Shown piece after piece: positions 10,840 through 22,000 of a stretch of DNA of 60,000 bases. The DNA is from Owenia fusiformis (Eukaryota; Annelida; Polychaeta; Sabellida; Oweniidae), in assembly GCA_903813345.2 (NCBI GenBank), contig CAIIXF020000006.1, forward strand, positions 24,995,936 to 25,055,935, written 5' to 3'. The number at the start of each line of letters is the position of its first letter. Position 1 is the first letter of the stretch. Below the pieces are notes generated by a model that did not search any database, had not been told where the DNA came from, and saw only the letters and a program-made list of their open reading frames with translations. The position numbers and the translations under genes were made by a program.

Positions 10840-13140
10840 ATAGTACTGAATTAAATCTTTGTAATGTGAATAGCCTAACTGCCAATACTGTTAAGAACAA
10901 TAGCTAATGCTTTCTAGAAAGCTACACGACTACCCTCTTTTTAATGAACAACAAAAACATTATGTTAGGGATAAAGAATGAGTCTTCGGTATTAGGAAAA
11001 TAATGGCCAGTAGTTTTTCACTCAATTGTTAACTTGAAATTATGAAATTGATGATGGTAATCAATTTCACTGAATCTAAAAATAACTGTTAAGAGGCACT
11101 ATTTGTAAAAAGTGGAATGTTCACTCAAACTGAAAAATCATAGAATACCACATCAAAGTGCTCTAATGATATTTCTGAACAGAGTTGTCTTGTACAACGG
11201 CTTGTCACTCTTGGAGAATTAGTTTGATTAATGTTTGTGTAGCCATCTTGAATATTTTGGCCATATAGGATTTTTCACAATATTCTCTTGTGAATTATTT
11301 CACAAGATTGATTTCTAAGTCGACAGTTAATTTCTAACTAGCATAAACTGAACATGTAGTACTTGTATTGCTTTTAAAATTCATTTTATGAAGTACATGC
11401 ATGTGCATAAAAAAATTTATACATGTGTACACAAATATAAACAAAAAAGTACATATTGTTAAGTACTGTCACAGTACAATGACTGGGGTACACTGTCCTA
11501 ATACATATAATTGACAAAAACTTGTGCAAATTTCGTATTTTCCTTTTTGCTCTAATTATTCAACAAATACATTGTTTTCAAGAATAGTCAAAGATTATTT
11601 CACTCTTTTTATTTTAAGAATAATCAGAATACTTTACCATTTAAGGCCAGGGTGCATGTTGGAATTTTTTTGCAATTTTGAAAACTAAACCATGGAATAT
11701 TCTAGTTATTCAAACATTCTGAAGAATTATCAACCCTTAATTAATAGTCTAGGTACACTAATGTATCTTTTGTGCAAGAATGAAAGATGTAGATGATGTG
11801 TGGGATGAGTTATGTTTATCTGAAAATAGTTCATGGTTATGCAATTCCATCAAAGTGCAACCTGACCTTAAAGGATTTGGATATTTTGAATTTGGGTTTG
11901 TTTAGTTTTCTTTCTAACAAGACACATATATGTCAATGTCCTAATGACATCATATTACACAATACAGAACGATCAAAAATTGTTATGCAAGGGATCGTGT
12001 GTAATTTTCAGACTCAGAACTTGTGAAAGAAAAAACTTTATTTTGGTGGTCAAAATGTTTATTAGTATTTCTATGGGCATCCAATTGAAAGTCCATGGTA
12101 TTTCCAAATGAAATTCATATAAAAACAAATCAAAATTTTGAGGAGGACGGGGTGTTCAACCGTGACTGGATTTATTTTGTTTTTCGTACTGTCAATGTTT
12201 GGATACTTTCCCTTAGTACTTTTATAGATGATAAGATAACTTGGAACAACTTGTACCTTTCAATACTGAATAGTCTTGGCCTTCACATTACATGTTAATT
12301 ACACACCAAAACACTTAGCGACCAGACAATCCTGGATGACAGGATATGGCACCACTACCACAGTCCAATCAAACTATTTTATCTTGACATGTTTTAAAAC
12401 AATGATAAGAACACAATAGATTTGTGACATAAAATACTTGTTAAAACACTTGTCATAGTTTTAAGTGTCTTTCATAAATTGTTACGTAAACAAATGCAAA
12501 TGTTCTCTACTTTTGAGAGAGAAATGTTGTACCAAACTAGGCTTGGCTAATGCTAAATCAATTAAAACGTTTTTAAATTCATAATGATCTGTGGCTTAAC
12601 TTAGAGAAAAAAACTCATTTTCTGAAAATATCAAAACAACAAAGTTGGTCACCTTATACACCTGCATTATACTTGTAAGCCCCTTGACAAGATCCGACTT
12701 TTCTCATTTTCAACTTTAAATTGCACTTTTAGAAGTATTTACAGATATTTACATGAAAGAAGGTGTTTGTATAGTAGTTAGATCTACTGATGGTGCAAGT
12801 TCGAGATCAGTAACCAGAAACTATAAGCATTTTTAATACGGTAACTTTTATGTTTATTTTCCACTTCTCCCTTTATTTTCTAGGAAAGTCAAAAAGCTCC
12901 TTCCAAAGTGTTCCAAATTATAACCAACTGGCGATAATTTTGATTCTTTTCAATGGACTTTTTTTCAAAGAATTTTAAGAAATTTCATTTGATGGTTCTC
13001 GGGCTTCTGTAAGATAGCGCTTAATTTTCAAAAATAATAACTCCTGAACTTACTTTTATAGAAAAATTGTTAAGTTTTGAATCACTTGCCTAAAAAGCGT
13101 TCAAAGGTCTTCGATTTACTGATTTTCAGTAAAGTTGGAT
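10840..13140. other. Intergenic, no gene recognised
   Basis: AT-rich with scattered stops in all frames. About 11740-11850 ('cttttgtgcaagaatgaaagatgtagatgatg...gatgagttatg...ctgaaaata') resembles about 31840-31915, so it is probably a decayed dispersed repeat. Nothing else could be assigned. Confidence 0.5.
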
Positions 13141-13159
13141 GCACAATAAAAATGCGAAG

Positions 13160-13745
13160 TTAATTTTTATGTCACCACCAAAAGTGGTGACATATTGTTG
13201 TGGTCTCCGTTTTTTGCGACGGCGGTTGGTGGTTGGCGTCCGGCGGTTGGCGTCCGGCGGTTGGTGGTTGGCGTCTGTAACAATTTCTTACAACTCCCTA
13301 TAACTTAACAAATACTGTTTAGACTGACTTCAATTTTTTTCTAAATCATCTACATGTTCTCAGAAGTTCAAATCTGACTTTAGATTTGACATTTGACCTT
13401 CAATGACCTTCTCAAGGTCAAAAAGGTCTTTTTTCAACTTGCTTCACATTGACTAAATTTTTTTTCAAAATCATCTACATGTTCTCAGAAATTCAAATCT
13501 GACTTTAGATTTGACTTTAGATTTGACATTTGACCTTCAAATCTGACTTTAAATTTGACATTTGACCTTCAATGACCTTCTCAAGGTCAAAAATGTTCAA
13601 AAAGGTCTGTTTTCAACTTGCTTCAAATTGACTAAATTTTTTTTTCAAAATCATCTACGTGTTCTCAGAAATTCAAATCTGACTTTAGATTTGACTTAAG
13701 ATTTGACATTTGACCTTCAATGACCTTCTCAAAGTTTAAAAAATA
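13160..13745. repeat. Tandem array with 'gaccttcaatgaccttctcaaggtca' units
   Basis: After the palindromic 'caccaccaaaagtggtg' (13173) and GGCGGTTGG/GTCCGGCGG repeats (13221-13280), a unit of about 140-150 bp recurs about three times (starting near 13339, 13459 and 13637) with phrases 'aaatcatctacatgttctcagaaattcaaatctgac' and 'gatttgacatttgaccttcaatgacc'. Noncoding. Confidence 0.8.
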
Positions 13746-14365
13746 TTTTTTTATGTCTCTGGGTCACGCATCTGGCAATCTAAATCATACAATCTTACAA
13801 ATTGTTTTTGCAATCTGTGTAATTTCAATAAATTTTTATGTGGAACACTTCCCCAAATTTGGTTGTTATAGTTTAAGTGTGAGTAAATTAATGAGTTATA
13901 TATTGTTTTACGGCTTTTTTGATCTAAGTTATCCTTTATTCTATGAAGAACGCCTAGTATCTTGGATATCTTAGTCTCAACATATTTTATATTCTAAGAT
14001 AAATTTTCGTCGACTAGAGTGTCAAGAAAATTACTTACATTGGTTCTCTGTAACATAGTGTGATTCATATTTAAGTTTATTTTGTTGTAATCTATTATTT
14101 TATTTGATGTTTTGAATATGATATAGTTAGTTTCTGATGCATGTAGGGCAATTTTATTGCATATGAACCATTCATTGATTTTGACGAGTTCTGTATTGAC
14201 AGTGTTATTTAGTTCTTCCAGATTTTTGCCAGAAAATATAATATTGGTATCATCAGCATAAAGAAACATTTTTGCAATATCTGAGCACTTGTAAATATCA
14301 TTCGTATATATTATAACAGCAGGGGTCCTAAAATTGTGCCTTGTGGCACACTACAGGACAGATGA
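13745..14365 (-). pseudogene. CR1/Jockey-type LINE reverse transcriptase fragment (decayed)
   Basis: Read on the minus strand. A fragment VPQGTILGP (about 14330-14350) is followed after a frameshift by FLYADDTNIIFSG (from 14269), which contains the polymerase catalytic YADD. Next come INEWFICNKIALHASETNYIIF and, after a further frame change, a thumb-like segment with IYNSLIYSHLNYNNQIWG (about 13800-13900). These are canonical palm and thumb motifs of non-LTR reverse transcriptases. Frameshifts and the absence of endonuclease and upstream fingers show it is a dead, 5'-truncated copy. Confidence 0.8.
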
Positions 14366-14404
14366 AGAACATCAGAATCAGTATCACCTTCTTCAATATT
14401 TATG

Positions 14405-14500
14405 ATACGAACTTATGATCCGACATTAGTATGATACTAGTATTACTTTATTACCTTGAAGTACACATCATACTTATGTCCGATCATAAGTTCGAATAAT
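14405..14500. repeat. Short inverted repeat
   Basis: 'cgaacttatgatccgacat' (about 14408) is the near-perfect reverse complement of 'atgtccgatcataagttcg' (about 14477-14495), separated by about 50 bp. Possibly a small MITE or its remnant. Confidence 0.55.
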
Positions 14501-14767
14501 AGTTGTGTTTCAAATATTAATTGTATGACAAATATGAGACCAACATTAATGCTACCAGGGGGAATCGAACCTGCAGGCCTTACAATTTATACATTATTTT
14601 CTGTTTGAAAAAGAGAAAATCTACAAATATTTCGTTGCGGTTTTTTCTTTAAATCGTAATTTCAATCACCTCCATCACTATTCAAACTAGTTACCTTGAA
14701 ATATCAAGACGTCGTGCTATTCTCATAATTATAGAACTCAATGTGACTGTCATTCACCATTACCCTA

Positions 14768-15541
14768 CTATCACACCAAACTAGTTCTCACTACGTTCTC
14801 GAAAACTGGCTTCAACTGTGTACGAACGGACTGGACGTACTTAGAACCGTTAGGGGTCTATCTACAAACTTCATCGAACGTACTCGAACGGGTAGGTCCT
14901 CTAGAACTTAGAACATGCTCAAAATGTTCTCGTGGTCGATACGTTCTACAATTAGAACGAGTGACAACGTACTAACGACGAGCTGGACGTACTACGAACG
15001 GAACCGTCGTACTTCACTCCTACTAGAGACGTTTTTACAACGAGTTGAACTGTCTGAGGACGTATTGAGAACGAGGTACAACTAATCACAAACTAGTTTA
15101 AACTGATTAAGAACGTATTTAAGACTGCTTATGAACGAGTTAGCAAAAATATAGCTATCACACCAAACAAGTTGCCACTGCGTTCTTCAAAACTGGTTTT
15201 AAACTGTGTGCGAACGGAATGAACGTAACTGCAACTTTCTAAGGTCTCAGACGGGAAGGTGATTTTAGAATTTTGAATCGATTCAAAATTCGATGGCGAC
15301 CATACCGTTCTGTAATCAGGTCATGGTGACCTTCTAGACTAAGGGACGCGTTATACGACGTTCCACACCGACGTGGTGCGACCTGAACGAACTGCGAACG
15401 AGATGGACGTATTGAAGACTGTTTATGAACGAAGTAGCTAATTATTTTAGACAAATTTCCCGACCACAGCTAGATTGAGCCCGTTTTACGACGTTTTCGT
15501 AGGACTGGCAAGAACGGGTAAGAACTAGTTTGGTGTGATAG
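14768..15541. mobile_element. Terminal-inverted-repeat element built of two 387-bp halves
   Basis: The left end CTATCACACCAAACTAGTTC (14768) is inverted at the right end GAACTAGTTTGGTGTGATAG (to 15541). A second copy of the left terminus (CTATCACACCAAACAAGTT) starts at 15155, exactly midway, and both halves carry similar internal motifs ('aagactg(c/t)ttatgaacga', 'tgtgcgaacgga'). The interior is full of 'acgaacgg/gaacgt' strings. No transposase frame is seen. A third terminus lies at 1119-1140. Confidence 0.7.
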
Positions 15542-16016
15542 GGGGGTTATAAAGCGGTAAAAATTAATTTGCTTCATGGGTGGCAAAATTTTTCTAATTT
15601 CCTGGTGAATGTAGAGTCTCGTATCATATGAATGTAATTTTAGGCGATCTGTCTGCATAGGTTGGATTAAGGATCTCCCTAGACGGAAGGGGCGACTTTT
15701 GCGTACGGATGGGTTGCGTAGCGGATTAGAAGGGGGAGGGTCGGTCGCCCCCAATACTCTTCCCTTTCGAACGGGCTTTGAATGCCATTTTAAAAAGTTG
15801 ACTTCCATCTGCGCATGGCCAATGGACAATATATATTCGTTAGGATTCGCTCCGTCGTAATGAAAAACAAATACTTGAAATTATGTTATGGTTACGTTTA
15901 CCAAACAAGTATCACGTGTCATGCATTTAGTTTCGATTCAAATAATGTCATAATCACGCGTGATAATAGCCGAATCAGCTGCTCCATAATCAGAACTGAA
16001 CAACTACTAGTATACA
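15542..16016. other. Upstream flank / presumptive promoter region of the CUB-IgGFc gene
   Basis: The 475 bp before ATG 16017 hold no recognised coding sequence. No clear TATA box or initiator can be assigned from reading alone. Open frames crossing this stretch on both strands have no recognisable motif. Confidence 0.4.
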
Positions 16017-16080
16017 ATGGAAGCACTCTACTTAGGTGTTTTTCTTGCACGTTGCTTTACGTTGACGTTTTCTCAAACAG
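16017..16080 (+). CDS. Exon 1 of the CUB-EGF-IgGFc gene: signal peptide
   Basis: ATG 16017 opens [20 protein letters not shown], a hydrophobic leader, ending ACA-G before donor GTAATA. The leftover G combines with TG of the next exon to give Val, so the splice phase fits. The choice rests on the leader, the donor and the phase match; no transcript evidence. Confidence 0.65.
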
Positions 16081-19000
16081 GTAATATGTAAACGATATAT
16101 GAAATTAAATAAAAAATCATACAGGCTTTCATAAGGTGTTATAAATGTAAATTAAATACTCAATATTATTTGTTGAATTAAAAAATTTAATAATCGGAAT
16201 CAAATTTGATTTTGTTTTGCTTGTCATTTATAATGCCAATAAGATTATTGTTTTTTAGTTATTGAATTTTTGAAATTTTAAATGTGCACAATGGACACTC
16301 ATATCACATTTTTCGTTTTTTAGCCGAAAGTGGCAATCTTTTTTTTTATTTTGATCCAGCCCATTTGGATATGTATACACACCCGGTGATCGTGAAAATG
16401 GGACGGAGGGGGGGAGCAGGCAATTTCCGCTAAAAAATTCAACAAATCTGGTAAAATTATTTTTTCAAGACAGAGTTTACGATTGAATTGCAAATTGAAT
16501 AAGCGCACGGTATGATAAAATATGTTAGTTATTCTACGATTATTTTTCAACTGATACTCTTTTAAGATATAAGATCTATTAAAAAAGGCGCAACGCAACC
16601 AACGTGCAAAAGTCAAAGTTTTTGCTATAAATCAAGCAACAATGGACTACACGACCTGTAATAAATACTTGTAAGTGATGTTATCATAACTAAATTAATG
16701 TCATTGCTGAATTTATAAAATAAGTTTCCATACGTAAAATAAAAAATAATCGAAAATAATTAAAATGGGACGGAGGGGGGGGGAGGGGACGGAGGGGGGG
16801 AGTAATAATTCTATAAAGTGAAACAACTTCACACGAATTCTTGTATTTGAAAAATTATCTCATTAACTTAGTAAGAAACTGGATGATATACCCCTGGAGA
16901 CTGAAAAATGGGGACATTTGGAGTAAAAGGACTTAATGTCGCGAAACATCTCTAATCATGTCTTATATACATATTGCTCCCCCCCCCCCTCCGTCCCCTC
17001 CCCCCTCCGTCCCAAATTCATTATTTTCGATTATTTTTTATTTCACATATGGAAACTTATTTTATAAATTCAGCAATGACATTAATTTAGTTATGATAAC
17101 ATCACTTACAAGTATTTATTACAGGTCGTCCAGACCATTGTTGCTCGATTTATAGCAAAAACGTTGATTTGTGCCTGTTGATGGCCTTGCGCCTTTTTTA
17201 ATAGATCTCATACCTTAGATGCGTATCGTTTCAGAAAAAATCCCAGAAAACCTATATTCTACCATACCGTATGCCTATCCATTTAGCAATTCAATAGTAA
17301 ACTTTTTCTTGAAAAAATAAATCTTCCAGATTTGTTGAATTTCCTAGCAGAAATTGCCTGCTCCCCCCCCCCTCCGTCCCATATTCACGATCACCGGGTG
17401 TGTGTATACGCCCTACTGAATCTACTCAGCTCAGAGGTCCAATGGCGTAAATACTAATTTCGCGATAGATTAACACGTTTCGGAATTCATGTCAAAATGT
17501 TCACTTGACCTTTTCTTTTTTAGTGAGACCGTCATGCGACCGTAATTTTACAGAGAACGACATCTTTGATGCAATTGAGAGTCCAAACTACCCCCAGTAC
17601 TATCCCACATACTCAAGGTGCACGTTCAATGTAATATTCGAAAAGTCGAACGTTCCCTTCGAAGTTGAATTATATATCTCCAACTTCCGCACCTATTACT
17701 CTGGGGGCAATCGAGACTACTTAAATATCAACAACCGGAATTATTTCGGCGATGGGGCCACTCATTCCACTGCATTACAAACTGGACAGACATATACATG
17801 TAAGTAAAGCATTCCTATATAGTGTTAAAGACGTGCAGATCAATCATAGTTATGTTGCAACAATGAAAATGGGCTTTAGCACGAGAGTATTAATTCTTAT
17901 ATTTATCTGTATTACATACCCAGCGAAGCATTTGTATTGAAGTCAATGGAGCTGAAGGTCGGCTATATATTCCTGTATTACATACCTAGCGAAGCATTTG
18001 TATGGAAGTCAATGGGAAAGTTAGCGAGCTATATCCACCGATATTGCCCGATTACCCCGATATAGCCCGCTTACCTCGTTTTGATATTAGATTTCTTTAA
18101 TAACCATGATAATATCATGACGTCACGTCATTGATACAAAGTAACCATGGGAACAAAGGCATGTAATACATCAGTTATGTCACTATGACGTGAAATATGC
18201 CTTCGTTCTTGCCCAAATATAGAGCCTCCCAAGGTCGGCCTATATTGGGAGAACTCAGGCATATTTCACGTCATAGTGACATAACCTCTAAGTATAGCCG
18301 CCAAACCTTTTACCATGACAATCTTATGACGTCATCGGGACGTCATGTTTCATTTCTTCCTAATTTCACTCGCACACAGACACGTGGCGTCATTGATATA
18401 ACGTAGCCATGATATAAAAGTAGGCTATGTATCTCATACTTGAGTGGGTTTGGGGTAGATATCACCCGGGAATATATATCGTATCTGAGGAGCGGGCAGG
18501 ATATATTGTATATGTCCCGCTCCAGGCCAAATGCGGGCAGATATAATATACCCATCCCGCTCCCGGGAATTTTTCAAAAGTTTAAGAAAATTTAAATATC
18601 AAAAGTTTTAATTTTTTAATTTTAAAATTTAATTTTTTTAAGTTTAAATGTTACAATTTCATTGTATTGAACAAAAAGAATATTACGAAAATGTTAATAT
18701 CTTGTCATTTGAAAAAGGTGGAAAAGGTTATATCTACCCTAAACCCACTCAAGTATGAGATACACCAGTTATGCACGGTCGGTTTGGATACATGGAATAT
18801 CCCTTGGGATATACAATACATCTTCCCTCGGTCCCTTCGGTCCCTCGGGAAGAAATATTGTATATCCCTCGGGATATTCCCTGTATCCAAAACCTCCCAG
18901 TGCATAACCCCTATGTAATACAACAATTATGTCCGTATCATTGAATATATGCCTTCGGTCTGTCGTAATATAACCCTCGCAAGCTCGGGCTATATTGGTG

Positions 19001-22000
19001 ACAGACCTCAGGCATATATTCAATGATAGGGACATAACTGCTAAATATTGTTTATGACGGTGCTGGTAAAATAAACGGTAACTGGTTGAGTTGACTAAAG
19101 GTTGAGTTGACCAAGGCTTGAGCTGGATTGGGGTCGACTTGACTAAGGGTTGAGTTGACCATGGCTTAAAGTCTTCAGGAATTTCAGGAAATTTCAGGAA
19201 AAAATTGACCAAAATCTGACCCCATTGAGTTCAATACAAATCTGGATTTATTTCTAGGGGGGAGAATGGGGTCAAGCAAGGGTTTCAAAATTAGTGTTAT
19301 AATTTTCCTATGAAAACACTTTTTCCTTATTTGAAAGTGTATGTGGGGTCTACATTACTCGAAAAAGCCCTCAATCAAATCTCATTTTTCCAAAATTTCT
19401 TGGAGGGAGGACCCGCCAAAACCCACCGCTTGCTTGGCCTCGTCTTTCGTCATTAAATTTTCAGGAAATTCGAAATTTACTGCTTTAAGCCATGGTTGAC
19501 TTGGGATTGACTTGACTACGGGTTGAATTGACTTGGGGTCGACTTGACTAAGGGTTGAGTTGACTTGTGATTGACTTGACTACGGGTTGAATTGACTTGG
19601 GGTCGAGTTGACTAAGGGTTGAGATGACTTAGGGTCGACTTGACTAAGGGTTGAGTTGGCTTTGGGTCGACTTGACTAAGGGTTGAATTGACAAGCAGGA
19701 AGCAAATGAACAGTACTATACAAATATTGAATGAGTGCAATAGCCTACCTGTATTTATTATTTCTCGAATAGTGATAATCAGCATGTGATTGGTCAGTCA
19801 TGTACCATGTGACTAAAAATACCACAAGGTATTCCATTCATGTATAAGTCATCGATATGAAAGGTGTAGTTTTTGAAAAATAAATACAGGTATTCAACGA
19901 ATGTGACGTCACATGTATACACGCGGTCCTAACTTCGACTGTTAATTTGAATTTTTGACCTACCGGATGTTTGAAAATCAAGGATTACGAGTCTCATACT
20001 GCACCGTTTTTCTTCAAACTTGTTCCATTCAAAGCATAACAAAAATCCCTTTCTGTTGGTACATTATTCTCTAAACAGAGTCCCTACTTCCAGCGGCATT
20101 TTGGTCCCCAGCTGTGAGAAGGCCTTCAAACAGCTGGGGACTAAAACGCTTCGAGAACGAGGGACTCTTTACAATAAAGTAATGCACTGACAGAAAGGCA
20201 ATTTTGTTTTGCTTTTAATGGTATAAATTAAGAAAAACGGTGCAGGTATGAGACTCGCAATCCTTGATTTTCGAGCATCTGGTAGGTCAAAAATTCAAAT
20301 TAACGGTCGAAGTTAGGACCGCGTGGTATAGGCTACTGTAAACATGTCGCAATTATTTATCCAATTTTCAATTTTTGAGACACTTGCACACCATCCCGGT
20401 TTGAAAAATAGGTGTAATCGCGATTGTGGATTTACAAAAGCGCTTTCCCAAAACTCCTAGAACCCTAGTCACTAGAAAACGCCTAAATCGATAGGCGCTT
20501 TTGGAGTGTAGTGTAATACCTAACGGTTTTTGTAAAACGCCTTACCCGGGTTTTTACCATTTACCCTAAACGAAATAAAACGTATTTCCAATGCTTTTCA
20601 TTTGGGCAAGAGTTTATTTTGGCCACCGCAAAAATACCGGAAATGATGGACGGGACCCAAAAATGCATTTAGGTCATCAAATTATATCGCAAGAATTGAA
20701 AGTAAGTTCACATCACCGCAAAAGTCTCGGTTACGTTTTCTCTTAGATGCTAAAAGAATACATTTATTGTATATGTACAATCTGCTGGATATTCTCCATA
20801 TTCTACATCGTTAAAAGTGCAAAGGCGTTTTAGAAATGACAGGATAATTCCAAAGTAAAATTCCCAAGGCGCTTTAGAAATGTTGGTGTAATCAGGATGG
20901 CGATTTTGTAAAGTGCTTTCCACTGAAGCGCTTTTAGCGTTTTTTCAGGTGTAATTCTAGCAACTATATCGTTAATAAGTTAATATTGTTAAACTGTCAA
21001 TATGTATTCCTTCTTTTTCTGAGATTGTGGTATACACGTAAATGGGTGAAATAATAAAACAAATATTGAATTCTGTTTTCGTGCAATACCTGTATATATT
21101 TTCGGGGGATGAAATATATACAGGTATTGTTGCACTCAACATCATTCAATATTTGTATAATATTAAACATGTTAAATAAAAGTATAAAAGTAGTACACTT
21201 AAATGAATTGCTATTCTAGTATGATTTAAGACCTGCCAATTCTATGAATTGTTTGATGATTTATTGCACGTGATTCTTGCCTGCAGTCTAAAATGAAGGC
21301 TTCGCCTTTATTCCGAGTTTTAAGTTGGCATGTAAGAGTCAATAGGCCCCAACAGAATCAAAGGATCAGCTCACACTACTGCACTCGTCTATGGAATGTC
21401 TAACAATTTGCATTCACCTTTGTTTATAGATCGAGCCATCGGTTTTATCCAGTTATTTTTTAATGCTCCATCAGGCAGTTCAGCCCCTGGATTCAGTCTA
21501 GATTTCGTAGTCAGTGAAGATGATCCCGACAAACCAAATATTACAGGTTATTAGGAAAGATAGAGTATTGCATAATATAGGAACATTTCAAAATTTTCCG
21601 GAATTCTTAATTCATTTGTCAAATTGCATGATTATGTATAGAAAGTATAATTTCTGAATTATTCTTTGCTTTGGAGATAGAATTCTTCCTTCATAAATCC
21701 CGTCGTTTTACTTGTGATTAAGTAATACGAGTATATCTCAATGTTTACTTTCATAGTTTTGTTATTTCCAAAGAGGATTGGCAGCCATTATTCAAACTCG
21801 ATACCGTTGCCTTGGCAACGGAATATCGAGTTTAAATAACGGCTTCCAATCCTCCTTCATATCCTTGGTTATTTCTATACTTTTTGTAGCCACACGTCAT
21901 GAAATAGTTTCCAATTTTTGTTGAAATTACCATAAGAAAGACCAACTATTTTAATGTTGTAAATACACCGTCACGGATCTCAAAGAAGTATGGACAAGTG

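Noticed and set aside
13160-13745. Regularly spaced repeats considered as a CRISPR array
   Set aside because: The units are about 140 bp, diverged and in a eukaryotic repeat family; no short identical repeats with unique spacers.
15470-15829. 119-codon minus-strand open frame
   Set aside because: No domain, no splice context, low-complexity composition, and it overlaps the flank of a repeat element.
16320-16616. 98-codon minus-strand frame
   Set aside because: Lies entirely in the left arm of the fold-back element; the other arm does not keep the frame.
18769-19212. 147-codon minus-strand open frame
   Set aside because: It crosses two hairpins and the minisatellite; the reading is a by-product of those repeats.
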